A stretch of DNA of 40,307 nucleotides, taken from NCBI GenBank assembly GCA_016790515.1, contig JAEUOY010000080.1, forward strand, positions 1 to 40,307, given 5' to 3'. Each line of letters starts with the position of its first letter. The first letter of the stretch is position 1. A program made the translations under genes and the position numbers. Source of the DNA: Burkholderiaceae bacterium. Its GTDB lineage: Bacteria; Pseudomonadota; Gammaproteobacteria; Burkholderiales; Burkholderiaceae_C. Below are positions 16,367 through 24,474 of this stretch, in pieces. The notes beneath the pieces were generated by a model, which searched no databases, was not told the DNA's origin, and worked only from the letters and a program-made list of their open reading frames with translations.

Positions 16367-17974
16367 TCAGATCTTCACACGGAACGTCGTGCCCCTCGTG
16401 CCATGGGTGCCGCTGCGCAGGTGCTCCTCGTGGAAGGTCTGTTCCGACTTGACGGTGCCGTACATCTGGAACACCCAGTCGGTGTTGGTGTAGTCGTACG
16501 CCTTCTGGCGGTTCTCGGCGTCCTTCACCTTGTCGCCGGTCGCCGGGAACATCACCGCATAGTTCTCCAGCGTGATGTTGTCCGTCCCGGCCTTCATCAC
16601 CACGCCGGCCCAGTGGAAGTTCCAGGCCTTCTCGCCGCCGGTGAAGCCCGTCAGGTCGTAGCCGGTGGCCATCGTGTAGCCCTCGCCGATCTCGGGGTTG
16701 ACCGCGGCGTCGATCTTGGCGTATTCGGCAAAGGCCTGCTGGCCGTCGTCGTCGAGCAGCCCGGCGAACTCCTTCGCCTCCTTGCCGCTGGCGGGCACCT
16801 TGGGCTCGTACTTGTTGGCCTCCGAGCGGAAGTAGGCGCCGAAGCGCTTCTTCAGGTGTTCCTTCTTCAGGTACTGCCGGTTGGCCGGGTCCTTCACGAA
16901 GCCCTTCATCGCCTCCAGGTAGACCAGGTCGGTCCATTCGGCCGGGTTGAATGCGCGCTTTGTCTCCTTGTCCTTCGTGCCGACGCCGTACAGCGCCTTG
17001 GGCGCGATGCCCAGCGAGCCCATGACCGTGCGCGACGAGCGGCCGCAGTCGGCGTACATCTTGAACCAGGCCTGGGTGTCGCCGGTCGAGTCGGCCCCGC
17101 CGGACTTGTTGGCCGACGCCATCTCCTGGTTGAAACTCTCGGTCCCCGTGGCATCGACGTAGGTCGGCAGGACCTGCTTCAGGCTGCGCCCGCCCACGTC
17201 GTAGGCCTGCTTGCTGGCCACGAGGCGGACGAACGAGCCCTTCTGGCCGGCGTTCTTCAGCTTGTCGTTGGCGGCGTCGACCCCCTTATCGGTGGCCAGC
17301 AGCTTCTGCCCGCCCTCGGCCTGGCTGATCTCGAGCATGGCCTGTTCGTCGTCGCTGACGCGCCAGACGTTGCCATCGGGGCCGTCCTCGGGCTGCTGCT
17401 CCTCGGTGTAGCGCTGCACCGGGTTCGGCAGCTGGCCGAGCCGCTCGACGGCATCGCCGGCGGGCGCGGCGCCCTCGGTCGTCGGCGCTACCGCGGCCAG
17501 CGCGCGTTCGCCCATCAGATCGGCCTCGCGCTCCAGCCCCCGGGCATCGTTGAGCGCGACCCCGCCCTTCATCTGCCTCGTCGTCGCCACGCGCCCCTGC
17601 GCCTGCTGCACGACGTGCCAGGCCTCGTGCGGCAGATGCCGCTCCTGCGCCGGCGCGAGGTGGATGTCACGGCCCTGCGTGAAGGCCAGGGCACCGATCT
17701 GCGCCGGCCGCGGCGAGTTGTAGTGGACCCTGACCGCATCCATCGCCAGGCCCGACAGCGACTCGATGCCGGACTTCAGGCGCTCGGGAAGCCCGCCGTC
17801 GCGGCGTGGCAGCGGCTGCGCCGCCGGGCCCGCCGCAGCGGCGCGCCGGTCGGCCCAATCGATGCCGCAGGCCGGCGCGGCCATCGCCGCCGCGTTGCTG
17901 CCGGCGCGAGCTGTCGAGCGGGCCCTGCCGGACGTCGCGCGGGACGCCTGGCTCGTCGACATCGCTTCTTTCAT
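16367..17974 (-). CDS. DUF4157 protein with C-terminal candidate toxin domain (predicted eCIS cargo)
   Basis: The 535-residue protein begins with a Ser/Arg/Ala-rich, disordered segment (1-60). A DUF4157 domain follows (about 61-160): LPERLKSGIESLSGLAMDAVRVH, then the zinc-protease motif HEAWH (116-120) and EREAD (148-152), a likely third ligand region. DUF4157 is frequent in eCIS loci, where it marks cargo. After an acidic linker, residues about 200-535 form an unrelated region with DCGRSSRTVMG (Cys310), NFHWAGVVMKAG (His454), LENYA (Asn471) and FQMYGTVKSEQTFHEEH near the C-terminus. Cys, His and Asn in this order recall papain-fold peptidases, deamidases or transglutaminase-like toxins; this is inference. 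ATG 17974 has GGAG 7 bp upstream. It lies between the tape-measure and small OB-like genes. Confidence 0.88.
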   Translation of the reverse strand: MKEAMSTSQASRATSGRARSTARAGSNAAAMAAPACGIDWADRRAAAAGPAAQPLPRRDGGLPERLKSGIESLSGLAMDAVRVHYNSPRPAQIGALAFTQGRDIHLAPAQERHLPHEAWHVVQQAQGRVATTRQMKGGVALNDARGLEREADLMGERALAAVAPTTEGAAPAGDAVERLGQLPNPVQRYTEEQQPEDGPDGNVWRVSDDEQAMLEISQAEGGQKLLATDKGVDAANDKLKNAGQKGSFVRLVASKQAYDVGGRSLKQVLPTYVDATGTESFNQEMASANKSGGADSTGDTQAWFKMYADCGRSSRTVMGSLGIAPKALYGVGTKDKETKRAFNPAEWTDLVYLEAMKGFVKDPANRQYLKKEHLKKRFGAYFRSEANKYEPKVPASGKEAKEFAGLLDDDGQQAFAEYAKIDAAVNPEIGEGYTMATGYDLTGFTGGEKAWNFHWAGVVMKAGTDNITLENYAVMFPATGDKVKDAENRQKAYDYTNTDWVFQMYGTVKSEQTFHEEHLRSGTHGTRGTTFRVKI

Positions 17975-18016
17975 GATCGGTCTCCGGTTTCACGCTCGAC
18001 ATTCTCGCGGCGGCCC

Positions 18017-19969
18017 TCACCACTGCACCTGCAGCAGCGTGGGCATCCAGGGCAGGCGCACCAGGCTTGCGCTCCAGGGAAAGCGGTCGATGACCACATC
18101 GTAGGCCTGCCGCTCGACCCGCAACAGGGGGTGGCCGTCACGGCTGCTCAGCTGGCCCTCGCGCAGTCCGAAACTGGCACGGAATCCGGCCACCGACATC
18201 TGCCGCAGGATCGGCGCCTGGGCAATCACCGCGACCAGCATTGCCTCGCACTCGGCCTGCTCGTCGGTGCTCGGCGCCTCGACGGGCTGCAGCGGCTCGT
18301 CCAGCGGCAGGCCGCACAGCAGCTTGGGCAGCAGCAGCTGGAACTCGGGCGGCTCGGGATCGCCACTGATCGCACAGTGCAGCAGCACCGCTGCGCGCCG
18401 GGCTGCGGCCGCATCGCGCCAGCGCACCGGCTTGCCCGGCCGCAGCAGCCCCAGCCGGTCGGCAAAGCGCTGGATGAAGGGCCACAGCAAGACCAGGCCG
18501 GCGTTGGGCACGTACAGCTGCTCGGCGCCGGCCAGCGCCGAGGGCGCAGACGAGACGGCGCCGGCCGGCTGCAGCGCCCGTGCCCAGGCCGCGGCGCACT
18601 GCGCCATCCGGTCGTTGCTGCCGGCCAGGCCGGCCGCGACCGGATCGACCAGGCCCTGACGCACGGCGACCTGCAGCAGGGCCTGCAGCGCTGCCGCCAT
18701 GTCGCTGCGGGCGGCATCGGCCGAGGCTCCGGCCGGCGCGCCCGCGGTCGCCTGCAGCCGCGCCCAGGCGTCGACCACGTGCCGGCGCACGGCCTGCGGC
18801 AGCCGGCCGATCGCCGGCGGCCCGGCGACGTGCTGCGCGGCCGCGCTGGTCGGATCGAACCGGTCGGCCGCGCGCGGCGTCTGCCCGCCTGCGCGGTGCG
18901 GCCCGGTGCCGGCCAGCCGCTCCAGCAGGTGGCGCCAGACCACGGCATCGCCCCGGCTGCCGGCGGCCAGGTTGGCGAGCGCCGCCAGCACCGGCCGCAG
19001 GCCGGCCTCGAGATCGGCGGCTGCCGTTTGGGTGGGTTCGGAGCCCAGCGCTCGCCACAGCGGCGCCCGCGCCGCGGCACCGGCCGTGGCCGTCGCCGCG
19101 GGGGCATCGAGCGCCCGGCGCAAGGCGCGTCGCACCTGCACCGCGGGGGCGTCGAGCGTGTCGATCCAGCGGCGCAGCAGCGCCGGCCAGCCCACGCCGT
19201 CGGCGTCCGGCCACAGCGCGTGGGCCAGTGCCGCCTGCCACCAGGCGCGATCCCAGGCCGATGGCGAGCGGCCCAGCGCGACCGCTGCGCGTTCAATGGC
19301 CGCTTGCCAGGCAGCCTGCTGTTCGGCCGTCCAGCCCTCGTCGGCCGGCGCTGCGGCGCCGGCGGCCGGCTGGGCCAGCCAGGCCGCGAGCAAGCGTTGC
19401 CGCAACGCCCGGGGCAGCGCAGCCGCCAGCCGGCGCAGCGGCCGGTCGTCGGCCGGCAGACCGCCGGTCGCCAGCCACTGCCGCCAGACCGCGGGCGGCT
19501 GGCCCGCCATGGCCTCGGCAGCGCGCACGATGCAGGCGCGGTCGGCCACGTCGGCCCACCAAGGCAGCGCACCGGTCTGCAGGAAGAAGGCCAGCAGTTC
19601 GGCATCGGTCTGCACCTCGGCGGCGTCGCGCAAGGCCGCGGCGAGCCGGGCCGCGAAGACCGCCTCGAACTGCCCGGTCAGGGCATGGCCAGCGGGCGCC
19701 GAGGCGGCGCCGGTGCCGGGCACCGGACCCTGGGCGGCGGCGGCGTGCCAGGTGCTTGCCGGCACGACCCCCAGATCGACCTGCAGGCGGGCGATGCGCA
19801 GCACGCGGCGGGCGTCGACCTGGGCCGAACAGACGCGGTCGATCACCGGCACCCAGTCGCGCTGGCAGATCCTCGCCGCGGCGGCCTGCAGCGCCGCCGC
19901 CTCGTCCCGGCGGCAGCCGCTCAGCTCGACCACCTGGCGGAGGATGCGGTGCGGCTGCGGCGAAGCCAT
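18017..19969 (-). CDS. Contractile injection system tape-measure protein (CIS_TMP, Afp14-like)
   Basis: This 650-residue protein is predicted to occupy the tube lumen and set its length. The N-terminus HRILRQVVELSG...AAALQ, with a Cys/Asp-rich QRDWVPVIDRVCS segment, and the C-terminus FPWSASLVRLPWMPTLLQVQW match the ends of the CIS tape-measure family, in which a Trp-Pro-Trp-Met motif closes the chain. The middle is long, Ala- and Trp-rich helix without obvious domains. It follows the 1487-aa wedge gene with a 6-bp gap and precedes the DUF4157 gene by 42 bp. Unlike phage tape measures it lacks transmembrane or lytic domains. No clear ribosome site precedes ATG 19969, so coupling to the upstream gene is likely. 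Confidence 0.88.
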   Translation of the reverse strand: MASPQPHRILRQVVELSGCRRDEAAALQAAAARICQRDWVPVIDRVCSAQVDARRVLRIARLQVDLGVVPASTWHAAAAQGPVPGTGAASAPAGHALTGQFEAVFAARLAAALRDAAEVQTDAELLAFFLQTGALPWWADVADRACIVRAAEAMAGQPPAVWRQWLATGGLPADDRPLRRLAAALPRALRQRLLAAWLAQPAAGAAAPADEGWTAEQQAAWQAAIERAAVALGRSPSAWDRAWWQAALAHALWPDADGVGWPALLRRWIDTLDAPAVQVRRALRRALDAPAATATAGAAARAPLWRALGSEPTQTAAADLEAGLRPVLAALANLAAGSRGDAVVWRHLLERLAGTGPHRAGGQTPRAADRFDPTSAAAQHVAGPPAIGRLPQAVRRHVVDAWARLQATAGAPAGASADAARSDMAAALQALLQVAVRQGLVDPVAAGLAGSNDRMAQCAAAWARALQPAGAVSSAPSALAGAEQLYVPNAGLVLLWPFIQRFADRLGLLRPGKPVRWRDAAAARRAAVLLHCAISGDPEPPEFQLLLPKLLCGLPLDEPLQPVEAPSTDEQAECEAMLVAVIAQAPILRQMSVAGFRASFGLREGQLSSRDGHPLLRVERQAYDVVIDRFPWSASLVRLPWMPTLLQVQW

Positions 19970-19975
19970 CGAGGG

Positions 19976-22900
19976 TCAGGCCGGCGGCTCGCCGGCCGGG
20001 GCCAGCGGGCCCGGGGTGTCGGTCGGAGTCACCGCCGCCGCCGCGGCCGGCGCCACCTTCGAGACCGGCGGTGCGGGCACGATCACCTGAACGGTCACCA
20101 CCGTGTCGAGCACGATGGCCGCGGCCTCCCGGTCGGCGCGGCGGGCCAGCACGGTAAACCGGGTGTCGGCGGTCAGCGCCGCGGTGGCCAGCACGAGTTC
20201 GCCACCCGTGCCGGGCTGGGCCTCGCCGACGGCCCGGTCGCCGGCCAGCAGCTGGTAGAGCACGCCCGGCTGGCTGTCGGCCAGCACGATCTCGGTCGCC
20301 TCGCCCGGCGCAAGGCTCGTGCGGCGCGCCGCCACCGGCCGGTCGGCCCGCGGCAGCAGGCGAAGGTCGACCAGCAGCTCGCGCCGCAGCGGCCAGGTGT
20401 CGGCGGCAGCGGCGGCCTCGATGCCGAGGACCAGGCGCGTGTCGGCCTCCAGCGGCCCGGTCGACAGCACCAGCGGGCCGCCGTCCCCTGCCGCCGGCTC
20501 GGCCAAGGCACGGCCGTCGGCCCAGAGCTGGTAGCGCTCGGTGGCCAGAGCGGCGGCCACCTGAATCTCGGCCGCCTTACCCGGGGCGGGGAACTCGGGT
20601 TCGACACGCAGCACCGGCAACGCCGCGAGCCGGACCTGCAGCGGGAGGACCTGCTCGACGCCGGTCTGCGCCTTGACGGCACGCACCCGCAGCAGCGCAT
20701 CGTCGGGCAGACTGGGCAGATCGAGCCGCGGCGCGGCCGGGCGCCGGCGCTCGGGCGTGAGCGTGTCGTCCCCGCTGCGCGGATCGTCCGCGACCGGCCC
20801 GCCGAGGGCCTGGTCGGGGTCGGTGGCGATCGCCAGGTTGACGCCGATCGCCAGCTGGTCCAGGCCCTTGTTCAGCGCCGGGTCGAGTTCGGCGCGCTGG
20901 TGCATGTAGGCCGGCCACGGCAGACTCGCACCGCCGGCCGCGTCATCGGTCGCCGGCTGGAAGTGGTAGTAGACGCCGCCCTGGCCGCCGGCCACCCGCA
21001 GCAGCGGCAGCGCACCGGCCGCCGGCTGCACCAGCGCCAGCTGCAGCTTCGGCTGGGGATCGGGACGCACCAGCACCAGCGCCTGCGCCGCCAGCAGGCC
21101 TTCGGTGGTGACGACCGCGTTGCCGGCAGCGTGCTGCTTGGTGGTGCGAACGAGGCAGACGACGTCGTCGGCCGGCGCGCCCAGCGGCAGCTCGAGCGCC
21201 GCGCCGGTGCCCGCCACCGCGTCCGGCGACGCCGCCTCGAAGCCGTCGGGCACCGGCCCCAGCGTCGACAGCTCGAACCGCTGCAGCACCGGTCCGTCGG
21301 CACCGGCGCGCAGTGCCGACGTGTCGGCCAGATCGTCGGCGCCGCGGCGCCACTCGGCATCGCGCACGCGCCGCACCCAGACCTGGTACTGCACGCTGGC
21401 CTGGCTGGTCGACAGCCGCAGCCGTGCATCGCGCTGGCGGTGCCCGACCACCGCAGCGGGCAGCGGCTCGAGCGCCGGCGTCGGATCGGCCCGCACCGCG
21501 ACCCGCAGCTGCGTCGTCAGCAGCTCATGCTCGATCGGCCCGCCGCTGCCGCCGCTGAAGCGCTTGGTGGCCTGCACCGCGATCGTGGCGTCCTCGGTCA
21601 GCGGCGGCGTCCGCAGGTCGATGGTGTCGAGGTTGCCGATCTCGGGCGTCGGCTGCACCTTGCCGTCGATCACCAGGGCGTACAGCACACCCTCCTGGCT
21701 CTGGTGCACCTGCACCCGCACCTGCTCGCCATGGCTGCACAGCCGGGCGTCGGTGGGTTGGGCGGAGGCCAGGGTACCGTCGAGCAATGGCAGGTCGGGC
21801 AGCCCGACCGCCAGCCGGGTGTCCAGCCCGACCTTCACCGCCGCGCCCTGCGCCAGCAGCACCGGTGGCTGTGACGGCAGCCCGGGAGCAGGCTGCAGCT
21901 TGGTGGCCAGGATGCGGTAGGTGATGTCGTCGGTGACCGGCGGGCCCTCCAGCACCAGTCGCTCGTCGGCACCGACGGCGGCCACCGGCGGCAGTGCCTG
22001 GCCCTGGGCATCGCGCAGCGGCCGGCCCTCGGGTCCGCGCAGTTCGTAGCGCACGCCGGCTTCGGCGGCTTCGATCGCGATGCGCGCCGGTTGGCCATGG
22101 GCCACCTTGATCGGCCCGCCGGCGCCGCCGTCGGCGACGGTCAGGTCGGTCAATGGAAAGGTGTCGCCGAGGCCCAGCGCGTCGATGACGCGGTTGCGGG
22201 CGCTGCGCAGCGCGACCTGGTGATCGCCAGCCTCGTCCGCCGTCGCCGCGGCGTCGACGCCGAAGCGTCGCCGCTGGGCCGAGCGCCACAGCGAACGCCA
22301 ACGCGCCTGCGCGGCGTCGAAGCGGTCCATCGCCTCGTCATCCAGCCACACCAGCCGCAGCGCCAGGTGGGCCGGCGCCTCGCTGCGCACGGTCTGTTCG
22401 AGCCGCTCGCGCAGGTCGGGGTCGGCCAGTCGGGCGTCCTGGGCCGGCAGCACCAGACTCAGCCGCAGCGAGAACGGATCGCGCTGGTTCACCGCCCGCA
22501 TCAGCGGGCCCCGCTGCCAGGCATCGGCGGGCAGCGGCCGCAGCAGGATGTGTTCGACCACCCGCAGCACGGCGTCGCCCTCGGGCCAGGCCAGCAGGCG
22601 CGCCAGGCGCTGGGCCAGGCCGTTGGCGCCGGCGATTCCGGCCGGATCGGCCAGTGCGTCCTCGCCGACGCCCCGGCGCAGCGACAGCCGCGGGTAGTCG
22701 CGCAGGTAGGCCTGCTTGCCGCGCAGCGCGCGCTGGCGCGGCGACAGGTCCTGCTCGACGGGCGGGCCGTCCTGGGCGGCAGCAATGGCGACGTCGTCAT
22801 TGCCGGCCACCGGCCGCTGCTCGGTCCAGCGCTCGCCGAGGCGGGCCAGCAGGTGGTCCGTCAACCGGTGCCGGCGGGCCAGGCTGCCTTCGCCCAGCGG

Positions 22901-24439
22901 ATCGTCGCCCCAGGGGTCGCGGGTGGTGCGCGCGAGCCAGCTCAGGTGCTCGGCGGGCGGCTGGCAGCGCAGCCGGTCGATCTGCAACGCGCCGCCTTCG
23001 TCGGGCACCGGCTGGGCGAAACGCACCTCGGTCGAGACGTCGTCGAACGACAGCAGCCGGCCGGCACAGGCCAGCTGCGCGAACTGATTGGCCAGCAGCT
23101 GGTCGAACAGCAGCAGGTAGGCCTTGAGCTGCTGCGCCTGGGCCTGACGCTCGACGGTCTCGTAGCTCGACAGGCCGCTCGGCCCGACACCGTAGACCGG
23201 AGGCAGGTGGTGCTGCACCGACAGGTAGCGACCGACCTGGCGGTCGCGACCGGCCGGCGCGGCCAGCGTCTGGTCGACCGGCTCGGCCAGCGGCGCCGTG
23301 GCGGCCTGTCGGGCGCGGGCCTCGAACAGGCGGCGCGCGCTGTCGCGCATCGCGGCATGGTCGATGCGCAGGCCGCCGCCATCCAGGCGCAGCCGCGAGC
23401 CGTCCAGGTCGAAACTGGCACATCGGTCGGGCGCGATCGGCAGCAGCCAGTCGCGGCTGACCTGGCCATCGCGCAGGAAGCCCAGGCTGGTGACCGCCTG
23501 CACGCCGGGCACGGCCATCAGCTCGCGGATCAGGTCGGACAGACGCAAGGTGCTGCGCCGCCCCGCCGCCGCCCATTCGGCCGGATCGAGAAAACCGCGG
23601 GTCAGCAGCGGCCCCTCGAAGATCTGGTCGACCCGCCAGCCCCGCTCGAGCAGCTCGCGCAGGCTGCGAAACGGCAGCGCCGGCGACATGTACTGCGCCG
23701 CGGCCTGATAGACCGCCGCCAGCACCTCGGCGCCGTCGGCGCCGGGGGCCAGCTCGATCGACGCGTCCAGCGCGACCGGGATCCGGTCGAGCACGCCGAT
23801 CTCGGCGACGTCCTCGCCGAGGCCGCGCCACTGCTGCAGCCGCTGTGCCGCCAGGCGCACCAGCGTGCTGCCGTCGACGTCCTCGCCCAGGCCGGACTTC
23901 TCGATGCGCACCCGGTACAGGCCGCGCGGCCGCACATCGACGACGTTGGGGCTGGCCGGGGCGGCGGCTGCCGCGGCCGCCCCGGCCGCCGCCGGCGCCA
24001 CCGCCACCAGCAGCGCCTGCGCCGCATCGTGGCGGGCCAGCGGTTCGTCCAGCGGCTCGATCCAGGCGTTCTTGACGCCCGGCAGGTCGACCACCAGGCG
24101 GCGCAGGTCGTCCACCGTGACCGCGGCGCTGGGCAGCACCTGGGCCGGGCCGTAGACGCCGCCGGCCAGGCCCGGCTCGCGGTTCGCGCCGTCACCGGAG
24201 ACGTCGGCACGGCCGGTCAGCAGGTCGGGCACCGGGAAGCCGCTGCGGTAGGCCAGGTCGGTGAGCGCGTAACAGAGCTGCTCGAGCAGCGTGATGCCGG
24301 GGTCGTGGGCGTTGTGGTCGGTCCAGGTGCTGCCGGCCAGGCGCTGCAGCGTGGCCAGTGCGCGCGTGCGCAGCGCGTCGAAATCCAGCGCCGGCGTCAG
24401 GTCGGCGGGCGGCGGCGCGGCGATCGGATCCAGGGCCAT
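19976..24439 (-). CDS. eCIS baseplate wedge protein with Ig-like-repeat C-terminal half (Afp11/12 class)
   Basis: The N-terminal 770 residues of this 1487-aa protein are a baseplate wedge: WTDHNAHDPGITLLEQLCYALTDLAYR (about 35-60) is the hallmark of CIS wedge proteins, and VKNAWIEP, MSPALPFRSLREL and VEHILLRPLP fit. From about residue 776 to 1450 comes a series of Ig-like segments with the pattern G-x4-I-x4-SQ-x-GV-x-Y-x-L...LT-x-DT (copies near 776, 900, 1283 and 1376, with degenerate ones between). A Pro/Ala-rich tail ends the protein. The repeats make it longer than typical Afp12-like proteins (roughly 1000 aa); that comparison is from general knowledge. It lies between the fibre and tape-measure genes. 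ATG 24439 lacks a clear ribosome site. The repeats may decorate the baseplate rim or bind glycans (inference). Confidence 0.87.
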   Translation of the reverse strand: MALDPIAAPPPADLTPALDFDALRTRALATLQRLAGSTWTDHNAHDPGITLLEQLCYALTDLAYRSGFPVPDLLTGRADVSGDGANREPGLAGGVYGPAQVLPSAAVTVDDLRRLVVDLPGVKNAWIEPLDEPLARHDAAQALLVAVAPAAAGAAAAAAAPASPNVVDVRPRGLYRVRIEKSGLGEDVDGSTLVRLAAQRLQQWRGLGEDVAEIGVLDRIPVALDASIELAPGADGAEVLAAVYQAAAQYMSPALPFRSLRELLERGWRVDQIFEGPLLTRGFLDPAEWAAAGRRSTLRLSDLIRELMAVPGVQAVTSLGFLRDGQVSRDWLLPIAPDRCASFDLDGSRLRLDGGGLRIDHAAMRDSARRLFEARARQAATAPLAEPVDQTLAAPAGRDRQVGRYLSVQHHLPPVYGVGPSGLSSYETVERQAQAQQLKAYLLLFDQLLANQFAQLACAGRLLSFDDVSTEVRFAQPVPDEGGALQIDRLRCQPPAEHLSWLARTTRDPWGDDPLGEGSLARRHRLTDHLLARLGERWTEQRPVAGNDDVAIAAAQDGPPVEQDLSPRQRALRGKQAYLRDYPRLSLRRGVGEDALADPAGIAGANGLAQRLARLLAWPEGDAVLRVVEHILLRPLPADAWQRGPLMRAVNQRDPFSLRLSLVLPAQDARLADPDLRERLEQTVRSEAPAHLALRLVWLDDEAMDRFDAAQARWRSLWRSAQRRRFGVDAAATADEAGDHQVALRSARNRVIDALGLGDTFPLTDLTVADGGAGGPIKVAHGQPARIAIEAAEAGVRYELRGPEGRPLRDAQGQALPPVAAVGADERLVLEGPPVTDDITYRILATKLQPAPGLPSQPPVLLAQGAAVKVGLDTRLAVGLPDLPLLDGTLASAQPTDARLCSHGEQVRVQVHQSQEGVLYALVIDGKVQPTPEIGNLDTIDLRTPPLTEDATIAVQATKRFSGGSGGPIEHELLTTQLRVAVRADPTPALEPLPAAVVGHRQRDARLRLSTSQASVQYQVWVRRVRDAEWRRGADDLADTSALRAGADGPVLQRFELSTLGPVPDGFEAASPDAVAGTGAALELPLGAPADDVVCLVRTTKQHAAGNAVVTTEGLLAAQALVLVRPDPQPKLQLALVQPAAGALPLLRVAGGQGGVYYHFQPATDDAAGGASLPWPAYMHQRAELDPALNKGLDQLAIGVNLAIATDPDQALGGPVADDPRSGDDTLTPERRRPAAPRLDLPSLPDDALLRVRAVKAQTGVEQVLPLQVRLAALPVLRVEPEFPAPGKAAEIQVAAALATERYQLWADGRALAEPAAGDGGPLVLSTGPLEADTRLVLGIEAAAAADTWPLRRELLVDLRLLPRADRPVAARRTSLAPGEATEIVLADSQPGVLYQLLAGDRAVGEAQPGTGGELVLATAALTADTRFTVLARRADREAAAIVLDTVVTVQVIVPAPPVSKVAPAAAAAVTPTDTPGPLAPAGEPPA

Positions 24440-24474
24440 GGCAGCGATGCGGAAGGCGGGCCGGGTGCGGTCGG

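Noticed and set aside
16361-21874. A 1837-codon open frame on the plus strand and similar long antisense frames elsewhere (for example 965-2680 minus, 26235-30743 minus, 26087-29719 plus)
   Set aside because: These are mirror frames of real genes caused by high GC and few stop codons. Their translations are Arg/Gly/Ala/His-rich low-complexity without family motifs.
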